Positions 50,178 through 63,438 of a DNA stretch of 64,000 nt are shown piece after piece (the stretch's first letter is position 1; every line of letters begins with the position of its first letter). The stretch covers positions 16,580,464-16,644,463 of the forward strand of contig NC_039511.1 of the NCBI RefSeq assembly GCF_003672135.1, given 5' to 3'. Origin of the DNA: Ooceraea biroi (taxonomy: Eukaryota; Arthropoda; Insecta; Hymenoptera; Formicidae). Both the position numbers and the translations under genes were made by a program. The notes below the pieces were generated by a model. It saw only the letters and a list, made by a program, of their open reading frames with translations. It was not told where the DNA came from and did no database searches.

Positions 50178-51312
50178 ATGCTTTTATTCAATTGTATTTA
50201 TTCGAAGGATTTGCTTAGCGAAAGCATGAAACATTCGGGGATTACGTGCATGAAATTTCGGCACTGTTTATGGGATGATCGAATAGGTATTTATTTCCCC
50301 ATTCGATTATCGCGTTTATTCTGTGAAAGAAGTCAGACGTATTTAATTATAATTACTCAGCAAAAGGAGATAATACATAAAAATGTCTCGACTATATTAG
50401 CGGGCTACAAAAAAACGAAGATCTCCGTGACGACTATCATGATGACCGTGGTTGCTTTTGTGTGCGTAGCATACACGATTATGCATTTTATATATAAATT
50501 TTCTCCATTCCCAGAAAACTCATATCCCGCAACGACTTCCTGTATGTATGCGGATTTTATACATTTTTAAAAATTTCGCGTGCAAAACATAATATTTTCA
50601 AGTATCAACAACTGCATATATCGAACTTATCAAGGTATAGTTAATAAAATTCCCTGATTTATTGCAATGATAATGCAAAGATCTTTAAAACCGGCCTTTG
50701 AAAGCACACTCGAACGTAACGTTTTATGACATGATAGCTGACATTGTTCGGTAAAAGGTTTACGCGTGTGAATGTAAGCGCTTTTGATTCACATTCCAAA
50801 TTTCTTGTACGAGCACAAGGCTTCCTGGACAAGGAACAAGCGGATTAAGAGAGATAGATAGAATTTTTGTGAAAAATTATTGAATGCTTTTAATTTCATA
50901 GACTAGATATCCATCGATGTCTCCTTGATTCGCTTATCTCTTTTTTTCAGAAGTGATTTTTTCTTTACGTGTGTTCGAAATTCGATTTATTTGCCGTGTT
51001 ATCGGATTACAGGGCATTACGGGAAAACATGATGCAAAATTCACTTTTGTTATCTCATTAAATATCTCTCTTGCTCTTTCTCTCCCTCCCTCTCTTTCTC
51101 TCTTTGTAGTAAATTCTAATGAATATCAGTACAAATATCTGCAACCTGATAATATTAACGAAGGCTGCATTGCTTGGATGAATAAAAAAAAGATTACAAT
51201 ATCGATGATACGTATTTTTGGCAATACAAATTTAAAGAAATACCGAGTAGCGTTAGTAGCAATTAGAAAACCAATGAAACAAATTTCGTTCAAATATTTT
51301 TTTGATGACTGA
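50178..51312 (+). CDS. Possible two-exon orphan membrane protein
   Basis: Exon 50178-50541 (ending TCC T / GTATGT) joins in phase to 51110-51312 after a very strong acceptor (TCTCTCTTTGTAG), giving 188 residues to TGA. There is one clear hydrophobic segment (TTIMMTVVAFVCVAYTIMHF) near residues 90-110. The remainder is basic and rich in Ile, Lys and Tyr. ATG 50178 or ATG 50226 could be the start. I recognise no family, and the coding case rests only on the splice join and the length of open frame in AT-rich DNA. Confidence 0.35.
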
Positions 51313-51769
51313 AAGTTTATATACTACAAAAGAAATAACAATGATAATAATAATAATAGTAATTATAGTATAATTCATAAGACAGATGTTATTGCTTCTT
51401 ATGCTATTACTATATATAAGTTGCGTATTATAAAAATAAATATTGTAAATCAATAAATTTAATCAATTTTACTATGGTGCAATGGTATTATAATTATTAC
51501 ATGTCTCGTCACATTCATGCGAACCTCTTCCATATTCATTACACGACTGTACACGACGTACAATGGGATTGATCGTAGAAGGTCTGTAGTGGTAGTGAAT
51601 ACCAAACGAACAGAGATTAGTCAGTACAACTGCGCTTGTTACATCTAATTTGAATATATACATGATTATCGAGAATCTTGATTACTCAGTAATTATATTG
51701 CAAGACATTGCGCAACAATCTGTTCTTTGTAATCTGTGTGAAATAATTAATTAATACATAATTAATACA

Positions 51770-52115
51770 TAATTTGTTTTATTCAAAATACACTTCTTCT
51801 GAGTCAACACAACGCCGGCAGCGATTAAAAAGTAGTTGTTCGAAGCTGTCACTTTATACTGCGCGCGTTTCCCGGATCACCTTTAAAACCGTGCTCGAAA
51901 CGATGTTACACTTTTCTTTTCTCGTCAACTTGAGTTTTTGGAACAGCCAAAAGTTACACAGAGCTAAGTCAGACGAATACGGAAGGTGTGATGCCTTTTC
52001 TGGTCAAAAAATCGCTGTACAATAGTAGTACAATAGTAATTATTGTACAGAAAGGATCAAGGGTCTTTGATCTCGCGGTGTTCAGGGCAAACTTGAAGAA
52101 TCCTGTTTCACAAAC
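51770..52115 (-). mobile_element. Relic of a mariner transposase, C-terminal part
   Basis: Read on the minus strand, fragments in changing frames resemble the end of a mariner transposase: LCNFWLFQKLK (51929-51958), where the family has DFWLFPKLK, then SFEQLLFNRCRRCVDSEEVYFE near the low end. The third catalytic Asp is Asn here, and stops and frameshifts interrupt the frame. No terminal repeats were identified. Confidence 0.65.
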
Positions 52116-52382
52116 GATTCAGAACACCCAAATAATCAGCGTTTACTGTTTGATTTATTTTCTTTTTTTCGAGAGGGGATTCGTCAGCTGTCCGATAGAT
52201 AAACACGTTTATTAGTTTTTGTAGTAAATGTTCAATTTGTTTTACAAGAGTACCGAATTAATTTGCGCATCTAATAATATAACTTACATTATAATAAAAT
52301 ATTATTTTTTTCATTTTTATGACATATATAAATTCAATCGAAGCGAATTCGAGCGGAGCCCGTTTGTCCACAGGTGCAGTCA

Positions 52383-52633
52383 GACACCACCAATCACGGC
52401 ACTCATTGCGCTAGGGACATTGCAATTCATCGAGTTCTGTGATTGGTGGTGTCCGATCGAAACTGTGCGTATTCGGAACATTCTCATACGTCATTCCTTA
52501 GGTCTCATACCAATCGCGGGTAATCCACCATCGACCAATCGCATGGCCCATTCGAAATGTTCTTGGCGGCGCGCGGAAGCTCTCATTCTTTTAGTAAACA
52601 GTGAATCAGTCCCCAGTTGCTCGCGTCCATTGG
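52383..52633 (+). promoter_or_regulatory. CCAAT-box cluster in the first H3.3 promoter
   Basis: Five CCAAT or ATTGG boxes lie within 250 bases: 52390-52394, 52442-52446, 52510-52514, 52535-52539 and 52629-52633. The first two sit in the arms of an inverted repeat (52383-52404 and 52432-52453; 19 of 22 bases pair). A good donor, AATCAG/GTAAGA, follows at 52728 and would end a noncoding first exon; the acceptor is TTTGTAG at 53244, three bases before the start codon. Confidence 0.65.
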
Positions 52634-53246
52634 TACAAGGTTGGTGTCTGCGGCAAGTGCTATCAAGACAGCTCCGATCGAAGAAGCTAACGAAAGGCGT
52701 TGCTCATTACATAGCGTGTATAATCAGGTAAGATATTCCTAATGTGAATGAACGAGCGAGCGGGCAAACGCGTTCAAAAAAAGTGAAACGAGTGTTTATT
52801 TTTCACGTGATTCGCGAATTCACTGTTGGTCGAACGCGACGCGCGTTGAGCGTCGCGAGAACGGTCGTTTTCCCGACGTCCCTCGGCGACTTCCTACGCG
52901 CCTCGGAAAAGTGCATCCAGGTCTAACCGCCATTTTGTTTATTGTATGCGTTCACTTTTGGAGGGAAACACGTCGTGCACGCGAACTCGTACAATTACTT
53001 TATTGCACGTGCGATTAAACAGCATTAGTAGAATTTTTCAACGAATTGCATAGATACATCGAGGTACCGATTCAATTACAGAAAAAGTCATCACGACAAC
53101 TGTATCCTTCATATCGTTTTGTTCATTCCCCTTCCCTCTCCCCGTTCCTATTCTTTGCGTATCTGGCACGTGTGTGTGTATATTGCACACACGAATGCAC
53201 GCGCGCGGCTACTTCGTGGAAAACTCAAGTAACCAAATTTGTAGCC

Positions 53247-53931
53247 ATGGCACGTACAAAGCAGACGGCCCGTAAATCGACTGGTGGTAAGGCGCCCAGG
53301 AAACAGCTTGCTACTAAAGCAGCGCGTAAGAGCGCGCCGTCCACTGGAGGCGTCAAGAAACCTCATCGTTACAGGTATGGATGTATATACGAAAGAGCAA
53401 GCACCTTCATTATAAGAGTCATTTATTGCGAAATTAATATAACTAATTTAATAATTTTTTAATTATATTGTGCATTTTAATATAATGATTAGAATTGATT
53501 ATAAGATGTTTCAAATTTTAATAATAACATTTATAATTTAGTTTTTAGCAAACTTTTACATTTTGATATTTCATTATCAAAATACATTGTTAAATTTGTT
53601 TTTAAGACTCTACTTCATCTTAAATCTGTGTATCTGTTTCTTCTTTAGGCCTGGTACTGTCGCCCTCAGAGAAATTCGAAGATATCAGAAGTCGACGGAG
53701 TTGTTGATCAGAAAGTTGCCGTTCCAGCGATTGGTGCGAGAAATCGCACAAGATTTCAAGACCGATTTGCGTTTCCAGAGCGCGGCTATTGGTGCCTTGC
53801 AGGAAGCCTCCGAAGCTTACTTGGTCGGTCTCTTTGAAGATACGAATCTGTGCGCTATTCATGCCAAGCGTGTCACCATCATGCCGAAAGATATTCAGTT
53901 GGCGCGACGAATCCGCGGTGAACGCGCTTAA
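53247..53931 (+). CDS. H3.3: Histone H3.3, upstream copy
   Basis: Exons 53247-53374 and 53649-53931 encode the 136-codon histone H3.3 (135 residues without Met). It is the replication-independent H3 variant deposited by HIRA and DAXX/ATRX-type chaperones. Variant-defining residues are present: Ser31 (APSTGG) and the AAIG motif at 87-90. The presence of an intron and the lack of a histone 3' stem-loop, with ordinary polyadenylation instead, also mark a replacement-variant gene. The intron splits the Arg codon after HRY. The protein is identical to that of the copy 4.2 kb downstream. Confidence 0.97.
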
Positions 53932-55470
53932 ACCATTTGCGTTAATACAAGTTTTTCTCTGACTCGTTATATTATCATTTGGATATTTTGTTTTCAAACG
54001 ATCTAAAAGTATCATTCTTGACACTCTCTCTTCCATATACATTTACTATAATTAACACACTGCCAACCACTGTAATGGATTTTGAACAGAGAGAAATTAC
54101 GAGTGAGTCACTGACGAACTTCGATCTGAACGATTCAATAACAAGAGTACACAAAGATAAAGAAAAGAAAAATGGACGAAAAAAGAGAACGTTTTGTGTC
54201 TTCAGCAAACGATCAGAGTTCACTGCACAATTAGTTTTTGTTTTTTTTTTTATATTTGAGCAAGTAGAACAGCAAACACTATTCACAGAAATAATATCAC
54301 ATGCAAATTTCAATGCATTTCTTGCTTTTCAAAAAAGTCCAACAGTTAATGCTTTTTACTTATAACGTCGAGCGATACCGTGTATGTTTAATGCGTGGTA
54401 GCATGGAACATACAAATCGTTACGAATGCGATTCTTTACGTACAAATGCAACTTGTAATACTTATCCGATACGGATTTTCATAAAACGTAGAGTATATAT
54501 AGAGGGACTGGATAATATTGTCTATGTATCAACAAATATAGTAGAAGAGATAGATTTATTAGTTGTTTATCGCAATAACGTTATCACATGACACATGGGG
54601 TTTTGATTTGCATTTAGTTGGTTCTAAACCCTCTATAGAGTTTTATAAATCATTACACCGAAGTGATGATATTTCAAATATATAGTTTATCGCGGACACG
54701 ACAAGAAAAGGGTTGCAACAAAATTTAATATTTTGCAAAACTATTTCTTTATTCTCGACAATTGTTTGCTGAAAAGTAAGTAATGTGAAATTTCTTGTTT
54801 CTTTTTAATTATGATACATTCTGATTTTTTTCTCAAAAACATTCAAGTTTTCTCAAAACGAATTTGCTTATATATTTAACGAGTCTTTACGTCTTTGGCG
54901 CGTGCAATCCTTTTGACGTGGCGTTTATCACTAGGTTGTTGTAATTATTTTTAGTTTTAATAACGATTATAATATAGCGCTACTGGTAATTGTAACAGCA
55001 CAATGAAATACATTTTCTAATTGATGTAATGGAAAAATTGAGTTTTCTTATTATATTCCATCGATTCGCATTATCGTGCATTTTATCCATGCTCTAGAGC
55101 CGTGTCTGTGTACAGGTAAACGCTTTTGTACATAGCTGCACGACGTTATTGATTCGCCATGAGCGCTGCTTCAGCGATGTGTGTGTGTGTGTATGCATCG
55201 TTCCATGTGTACATACCGCATTGCACACGCTGCAGCGTTATGTACAAGTGCAAACTCTAGCACTAGTATATGTATGTATGATTGATACCGCGCGCATGTA
55301 TATGTGCGTACGTACACGCGTCTCTGCTATAGCAGGGCATCGATCTCTCACGATTTCACGAATTCGATATCTGACGCTATAGCGAGATAGCCCGGTACTA
55401 CGTCGTATATACTATTATCACACGCGATAGCCTTGCTCCTTATAAACAGTTAACGTCGTGTCACTGATCT
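53932..55470. other. H3.3 3' UTR and spacer
   Basis: Overlapping + frames at 53979-54591 are open but show no family signature and fall where the 3' UTR is expected. A TG-rich stretch lies near 55178-55192. Confidence 0.5.
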
Positions 55471-55578
55471 TCCGTGCTATACACGCAGACGTTCCTGTAT
55501 CGGTGGCGTGCGGTCTAGAGCTCGAGAGAGCGAGATCGTCGATTGAGCGCAACGACACGCGATAATTGAACTTGTCAA
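55471..55578 (+). promoter_or_regulatory. Possible alternative first exon of the second H3.3 gene
   Basis: CpG-rich DNA ending at a consensus donor, TTGTCAA/GTAAGTAT. No coding frame. It could be an untranslated first exon spliced to the acceptor at 57463-57465. Confidence 0.35.
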
Positions 55579-56429
55579 GTAAGTATACTCCTCTCGACTT
55601 AGGTCGAGACGCGATTACACGCGCAGAGAGTCGTTTCCGTGTACACGCGTCGTTTAAAGTAACCTCTACATGCTTAATTCCCCTTTTGCCTGAATGTCAA
55701 AAAAGTTAAAATCTTATTAAGCACGTAAAAGCTGCTTTTTGTCCGTTTCTAATTGTTTCAGCATTATGTCCGTCATTGTGTCTGAAAGCTGAACGGTCCA
55801 AGTTTAAAACATGTCCGCATGGCGATGTGAACGGGCGAGTCGATCACTCGGCGACAAAGCTCCGTTACTGTATTTAGCGCAGAATATGGCTACACCAACC
55901 GAGCCTCTATCCGACATATCAGGCATACAATTATTTCCCGTAGCGATCATTTATCTCGTAGCTTTGTTTGATTAATAGCTAAAACTTGTTTAATTTTTGA
56001 CGTAGCGGATAAATCTCTGATTCGGACGATCGCAATTAACGCTGGATGGACGGTAGTCGGGACACGCCGAACGCCGTTCGTCCCTTTCCATAACAAAGCG
56101 TGTAACATAGGGGTCGCGCGAGAACGTCGCGGACGCGATTACGCGTGACGAAGCGTCCCTGCGCGTACGACCGCGTCTCGCCTCTTGGCGTTGATGTATC
56201 CTCGATGTAGCCCCCCCGGGGAAAACCGATAGCGCGATGCATTTGCATATGTGTCCTGTGGCTCATCGCGATTCCGCGGCGTCGATCGATCGACGCGCCA
56301 GAGTCACCGCCTGTGACAATTGTCTTCTCTCTACCCACGGCGGTTCGCGCAATCGACGGGGAAGGGGCGCCTACGCGCCGCTCAAGCGTATCGTGTAATA
56401 CGATTTCCGTGCGATTGACAGGACACTCG

Positions 56430-56821
56430 GGCGCCGCACTCGATGCATCCGGCGACCAATACGATGCGCCGGCCGGCCGTCGGTCCGCCGTCGGATTGGC
56501 TGACGGCGCGCCGCGGGCTCCTACGTGCCTCCGCGCGATTTAATTTCTAGGGGCGGGGGGGGGGGAGTAGGGGGCCGCGCGCAAGAGAGAGCCGTGACTT
56601 GGGAGAGCGTCCACTGCCATCGGAGTGTTCGAGGAAACGGATAGCGCATATCCCGAGTTCGCGTCCGCTTCGTGTTCGACGTTTACCCAGAGGTACGTAG
56701 GAACTGCGGCGGAATCGCGTTTTCGCGTCCGAAAACATCGCGTGCACGCGCCATCCGACGCGACGATACCCGGTAGTGAACAGCAGCTCGCGGATCCCGT
56801 GAATCCGAGCCGCAAGGAAAA
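56430..56821 (+). promoter_or_regulatory. CpG-rich promoter and leader exon of the second H3.3 gene
   Basis: Strongly CpG-rich. It has a CCAAT box (56456-56460), an inverted one (ATTGG 56495-56499) and a G-rich GGGGCGGGGG tract at about 56551-56568. A donor, GGAAAA/GTGAGT, at 56822 ends a probable noncoding exon; the acceptor TTATCTTAG lies just before ATG 57474. Confidence 0.55.
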
Positions 56822-57470
56822 GTGAGTTTTCACGCGAGTACGCGTCTCTTTCCGTGGGGCCGCCTCCATTTTGCGATTGACGTTCGATTCGCGGTGGGAG
56901 TATGCCGCGGCAGCGACGCGATCGTTTGCCCCGCGGAATTGTGACCGAATTGATTTTTCGCGGAATTTCGTCGCGATTGTCCTCGCCGAAATTGCCGAGT
57001 TGCGAATTTGGATTTTGAGGCGTCGCGAATCAACCGCGAATTCTTCGGCTGACAGCGCGCCGTTTTTTTCTCTTTCTCTCTCTCCTTCGCTGTCCGGATG
57101 GTGGGGGAAGGTAGGAGAACGAAAGTTCGTACATTGCGCAACGCGTGCTGTTGTTCCGCGCGGACAACGATGGCATTGCCCCCCTCTCTTTCGAAATACA
57201 TCTCTACCACTTCTGCCTATTTTAACTACCTACTGCTCGAGTATGGATGCGCGTTGCGCGGTATTCGATCGCGATTGCTGTAATTTGTTGAAAACTTAAA
57301 AATGATCCGATAATTAAAGAATTCTGCATGTACCATCGATAATGAATAAATTAATAAAACAACTGATATACACAACAGTTTCAAAAAGCAGCAAGATTTC
57401 TTTTTAATGTATTGCAAAATTTTCTCTGTTGAAACGAAATATTTAGTTGACAATTATTATCTTAGATTAA

Positions 57471-58098
<628 letters not shown>

Positions 58099-58770
58099 GA
58101 GACGCTATTTAACTGTCATACATACCGTTTACAAACATTATTATTATTAATTATTATTATTATTATTCTAATTCTAATTATTATACCGTTCGCAACCATT
58201 GTGGATGAAGCATTTTCATTCCAATCTCTGCATATTATACTTTGCTCTTATAGATATATACGCGGTATGTGTCTCGCGGTGATCTCGTTCATCACCGAGA
58301 ATTTCACGATTTCGCAATCTATTCGAACAATCAATATCACTTTTCTTTCTTTTTTTCTCTCGTAAATTCACGTGTTTAACCAGTCTTCTCGGCTTATATC
58401 ACTTGTACCACTTGTATGTTTATGTTTATTTATGGGATTTTTAATTTGCAACATTATCCGTCTACCGGAATTTTATAGCAGATAATTTTATTTAAGTTAC
58501 TAGTTCTTTTCTAGAGGTAAGATGCACCGAAATTAGAAAGCAGCAAAATCTTTTTCTTTTATCACTATTATCACTTATCTTATTATTGTCGTTAATATTA
58601 TGCATAATATAATGTCATCATAAATATCTAGAAAAAAAAGTGTGCACTAGAATAAGACATCTTCATAGTGATCCGATGTAGTGCTTAATGCGTTAGATCT
58701 CTCCAATTGTACCCGAGTTAACATAAATCGTTTTGATCATCTATAAACATTGTGTAAAAATTTGTGTAAA

Positions 58771-58776
58771 AATAAA
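58771..58776 (+). terminator. Poly(A) signal candidate for the second H3.3 gene
   Basis: AATAAA about 670 bases after the stop codon; a second AAATAAA follows within 25 bases. Confidence 0.45.
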
Positions 58777-60681
58777 CGCATTTCGTAAATAAATCTTCTA
58801 AATTCGCACAATTCATTTTTACTTTACTTTTATCGAAACCGAACTCTAATCAAACTATTTATGGCGAGACGTAATAAGTAATAGATATTTTGTCGCTGAG
58901 AATTAAACATAAACTTTTAACTTTTATATTAATGAAGTTTTATTGAATGAGGTTCTCACAATCTCATAAGAATACAACATCATCATAATTTTCACGATAA
59001 CAATTTTGTATTTTATTAATCTTTTCTCGCGATATAGTTTAAATAACTAATCTTTTGATGCATAGGTAATTGCTATCGCGTATTTTTGTAGTCTTTGTTA
59101 CAATAACGTATATATTTATTGAAATTAATCCAATCGTTCGCCATGAAAAGCAATTACTTCTCCAGTATTATAGAATATACTTTTACGGAATATTAAAAAA
59201 TAAAAGGATTATACATAAAAACGTTCTGAAGCGCTAAACGTACACATTTTTACAAGATATCCGTACTAATTGTTTATAGACACACACTGGTGTATACAAA
59301 TACATTTACAAATTATACTAGATCTGTGTATTAAAAATCAAATTATTATAAATTATTTAATTATGTAATCAACCTACAAACGTCACAAATATTTTGTGTT
59401 TCTAATAAATAATGATATTCTCTGCTATCGCTTCTTATACTTAATGTACAATGAGAAGCGCTTGAGGCAACAATACGAGATTTTCTCAGGCCATGAACGA
59501 TTTCAGAAAAATACCTAAACCAAAATTTTCATCTAGTTTAATACATTGCTCCAAGCCCTTCATTCGTCTGCGAATATGTACAAATTTCTGTTCATACTTT
59601 TTAAGCAATTTTTACGTCTGCCTAAACAAATTTGCGAAATCTCTAAAACGCAATTAATGCGAAGGGAACAAATATTCATTTCAAACTTCATTTATAAATA
59701 ATAAATAATGATACTTGGTTAGCTTTATCATATTATTCTTTGTGTTATTTACATGAAAATTGATTATCGTTTTCTACACGGTTATACATCGTTACGCATT
59801 ATGTATTGCGATCGTATATGTTTATATAATAATGTAGCGTAATAGAGTTGAAGGATACCGTGAATTAAAATCATCGGAGTACCGATATCTCGTTTTTTAT
59901 ATAATTCTAATATGCGAGTTCTTATACATGTAAGTTTTTATGATAAAATATATCCTTCATCTTTCTTGTAACAAAAGGAGATACAAAGATTCTGTGAGTT
60001 TTAAAAAGTAAATCGGTACAACAACGAGTTATTCCATAGAGCGATAATCCTAAAGAGAATATTTTTTTACGATTACTGAAAAATATCCTTTGCAATAATT
60101 GCAACGGCAAATTTATACGATTCAATATATTTAGGTAACTGAAAATTTTGCATTTATTTTGCATTTACTCTACATAACATTTTTTACTAATCAAAGATTA
60201 TGAAGTTTATATATAAAGACATTACGTTAATTGTGCCAAAAATTAATTACGTCAAATTGAATGTCCGCTATTAGGAAGAATGTTATTGACGAAGAATATA
60301 AAAACTTATTGTTTTGTGCCTTTGTACCAAGAATGATTTTTCATTCCTGGCATCACGGCGCTTTTTCTATATTTTCTATATTGCGCGAGTTTTAAAATAA
60401 TTTCAGAAAACTTATCACAATCATTATTTCTAACAAAATTTTCAACTAACAAATTTGTTGACATTATATTCGGGTTGGATTACAGTGTGATGTGCGGACA
60501 CATGATCGCTGCGATATTATCCGTTCATTTATAATCGAATGTGGTTGTTGTTTCCTGAGGCTGGGCTTCTGACTTGTCGTCTAGCCCTAATTAAACAGAT
60601 CATGTAATAATAAAACATTTTAGGCTTTCGCGTTGATCACTACTATCAGTTCTAATCTCCGGATTTAAACCGCATTTCCGT
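58777..60681. other. AT-rich spacer
   Basis: No supported gene. The longest open frames are short, AT-biased and without signatures. Confidence 0.5.
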
Positions 60682-60764
60682 CACTTTGGTTCTGACGTTT
60701 CGCCAACATTTCAGTCCTCTCCATCAAGAGATGAGAAATGTTCACAAAAAGTCAGAACCAAGTG
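60682..60764 (-). repeat. Imperfect 83-base hairpin with GACGTTTCG motif
   Basis: Arms of about 38 bases pair around the loop CCATCAAG: CACTTTGGTTCTGACG on one side, CACTTGGTTCTGACTT when the other is read in reverse. The minus strand contains TTGATGG and GCGAAACGTC about 20 bases apart. This recalls the CUGAUGA...GAAACGUC core of hammerhead motifs spread by Penelope-like elements and retrozymes, but the first box is degenerate. Confidence 0.45.
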
Positions 60765-61153
60765 ATAAAAAATACCTCAACCCGGAAACCAGAACTGGAT
60801 GTAATAATCTTTCGTTATTGCTTACATTCTAGATGCTACCTAATGCTAGAGCCTAGAGAGAAAGCTATACTGAATGAGCGATTATTTATACTAGTCAACA
60901 TTTACTGATTCCGATGTATAAATAAAATAAAACGCTAAAAAAACTACACTATACGCGAGCAGAAAAGATATATCTTGGAATTGATTTTATTCTATTAACA
61001 TAAAAAGAACAATCAAGAAAAGACATGATGTAATACATAATGCTGATATTCTTATTATACTGTGTGCATATGGACGTGATAAAAATAATAGTGACTATTC
61101 ATGCAAGGAATTCATTAATGTAGATATCATATTTTGCAACATCGTGCAATATA

Positions 61154-61807
61154 CCGGATGTCTCAAATCTAAATATCAAAATTTCGGGAGCATATGGAAG
61201 ATCGATAAACTAAGCAAAAAAGTCCTTTAAAGATTTGTTCGTTTTGGAGAAAGTTGCAAGAAACCAAAAATGATGTTTTGGAATTTCAGAATTACAAACA
61301 AATGCAGAAATTAGTAGTCAGAAATTATCCACGATGATGAATTGGACGTGTAGAATCAGTATCTTGGCCACTCCGAACACTCAATCTGACACCTATAGAC
61401 TTCTTCGTATGAGGGATCCTGAAGCAAGAAGTTTATTCATTGCCAATCGATTCAAGAGAGCAGCTAAGAAACCGAATCGTGATTACAGTGCACCAAATAC
61501 CATCAGAATAGTGTCTGGCTGCAATACAAGCTGTCAGTGTTAGATTCAATGCTTGCATTATGCAAGAGGCAAGAGGTGTCGAATAATCCCTACATTAAAA
61601 TAAATTATTATAAATTATTATAAATAAGTGTAAATAAATAAATATAACAAAATTAATGCAAGTGCAAAATGAAAACATTCTTTTGGGTTTTTTTTATTTT
61701 CTTCAAAACGAAGCAAAACGAGCAAATCTCTAAAGAGCTTTTTTTCTTAGTTTATCGATTACAACACACACATTCCTGAAATTTTGACACTTAAATTTGG
61801 AATACCT
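61154..61807 (+). mobile_element. Decayed IS630-Tc1-mariner element with long inverted repeats
   Basis: About 654 bases flanked by TA on both sides, as expected of TA-targeting elements. Terminal inverted repeats of over 100 bases align with few mismatches; for example ATCGATAAACTAAG occurs in the left arm and in the right arm read in reverse. Between them a + frame near 61335-61585 resembles the end of a DDE transposase: WPLRTLNLTPIDFF with the third catalytic Asp, then SREQLRNRI. A stop replaces the Trp after FFV and another interrupts further on, so it is inactive. The 5' part of the transposase is missing. Confidence 0.8.
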
Positions 61808-63085
61808 TATATACAACATTCTTTTTTTATAAATTGAACCAGATTATCATACGTCAGTACAAGAGTTCAACATGGCAATAAATTGATCAAAAAGGTATTC
61901 TTTAATGAATAGTGTTGTCTATATGGACTTTGTTTCAAATTTAGATGGTTTCACAAACACCATCTAAATACATTACACATCATTTTATTTCATTGTGAAA
62001 TTGAAAACAGTTTATCAATGTAATTGTTACCATAGTGTAATTGAAATCTATATACATTATATACACACATACACTTATCGTTAGATTTGGGAATATGTAA
62101 CTTACTATCTCACAGTTCTTTTCAGTTTCAAGATATTTTGTACTTGGCTAAATCTATTCTTCCTTTATATATTGTTCGTTAGAGTTTATTTTATGCAAAC
62201 AATATATTATATTATATAAATTTATTATCAAAAATAATTTATGAATATAAATTTAAAGGACTACGTCATGAAAAGAACTGCAATTTTTCTGACGAAGAAG
62301 AAATGTTCCCTATGTTTGAAATTAAAATATTTTGATTGATAGAACTATGCTTCATTTTGAATCAAGATCTTCCATGTACATGCGACATGAATATGAATGG
62401 TTACATATATATATATTTATTTCAAGAAACAACACGTATGTAAATTGCTATTCCTTAATTTCTTTTCAGAAAATTATTAAATTCAATCAAATAAAATTTA
62501 TAACTACATATAATTTTCAGCAACAAATTATTATACATTTATACTAATTCAGCAATAGTTTAAGAAGCATAAATGAACGCTTGTTATATAGCTTTATAAA
62601 TATTTCTTACGAAACAAAGATATGATACATAAAATGATTTTCAATACACAAGTATTCAAGCAAAATAAAAAAATCTTCGCTGTATGACAAGTTATTTATC
62701 ACATAGAGAAATGGTTTATCTCTAAACATTTTGATATCTTAAGAAACAAAATCTATGCGTATATATTGTAATATTGCATGTCCTGAATATATACACATAT
62801 GAACTGGACGCTACCCATACAAGCACATAGTCGATGGAAACAAAACCAACATATTACATTAGCAGTAAGTACAGTTATGTAGCCAGCGAGATCGTGTATT
62901 TCTTTTTTTATTCCGTTGAATTCTTGAAGATCTCGCAATCAAACACGAGTTGTCTGTGTGTCTATGGCAAACCCGTGAAGTGTTGTAAATCAAATACACG
63001 ATATTTATTTACGAGTACACAGTGCATGATGAAACGGAAATATAACAACACATTTAACGTGATTAAAATGTGATTGCTATGTTAC
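61808..63085. other. AT-rich spacer, possible downstream part of a minus-strand gene
   Basis: No firm exon. On the minus strand a continuation of the 63086-63156 exon is conceivable: an acceptor-like CCATAG near 62964 opens a frame that reads in phase for about 33 codons (RHTDNSCLIARSSRIQRNKK, then on to a TAA). This is weak. Confidence 0.3.
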
Positions 63086-63156
63086 CTGTAGAGGTCGCGA
63101 ACTGCTTGATCTTCTCGGAACGCGTTTCTACATGTGTTCAGTTTGTTTTCCAATGC
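63086..63156 (-). CDS. Internal exon of a minus-strand gene
   Basis: On the minus strand a textbook acceptor (TTTTCTCTTTTACAG) is followed by 71 bases open in frame, ALENKLNTCRNAFREDQAVR and then DLY, and a good donor (TACAG/GTAACA). The peptide is charged and helical, as in a coiled coil. Upstream exons would lie at higher coordinates, probably outside the window. No family can be named from 23 residues. Confidence 0.5.
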
Positions 63157-63438
63157 CTGTAAAAGAGAAAATAATCCCAATTAAACATATGCTATCTAAT
63201 ATATTTGAATTATAGTCGATAGATAATACGACGTATGTTAAACTGACAAGGCCATGACAAATATTAAAATCGGTAAAGCTGTTGGAATACATAAGAGTTA
63301 TCATTTTAATAGTAAAACGCGGGACAGAATGTTCCCGAATGATGATAGACGTAAACAAATTGATGCACGATGAATGCGATGAATAAATGCGACCGGAAAC
63401 GCTGTAATAACAAACAAAATTAAATTAAAACCTGCATT

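Noticed and set aside
51472..51663. Minus-strand 63-residue frame with a Cys-rich end resembling a small secreted peptide
   Set aside because: No signal peptide or complete Cys framework is visible, and the short length makes chance likely in this AT-rich DNA.
53979..54591. Two + frames after the first H3.3 gene
   Set aside because: They lie where the 3' UTR is expected, shift frame halfway and match nothing recognisable.
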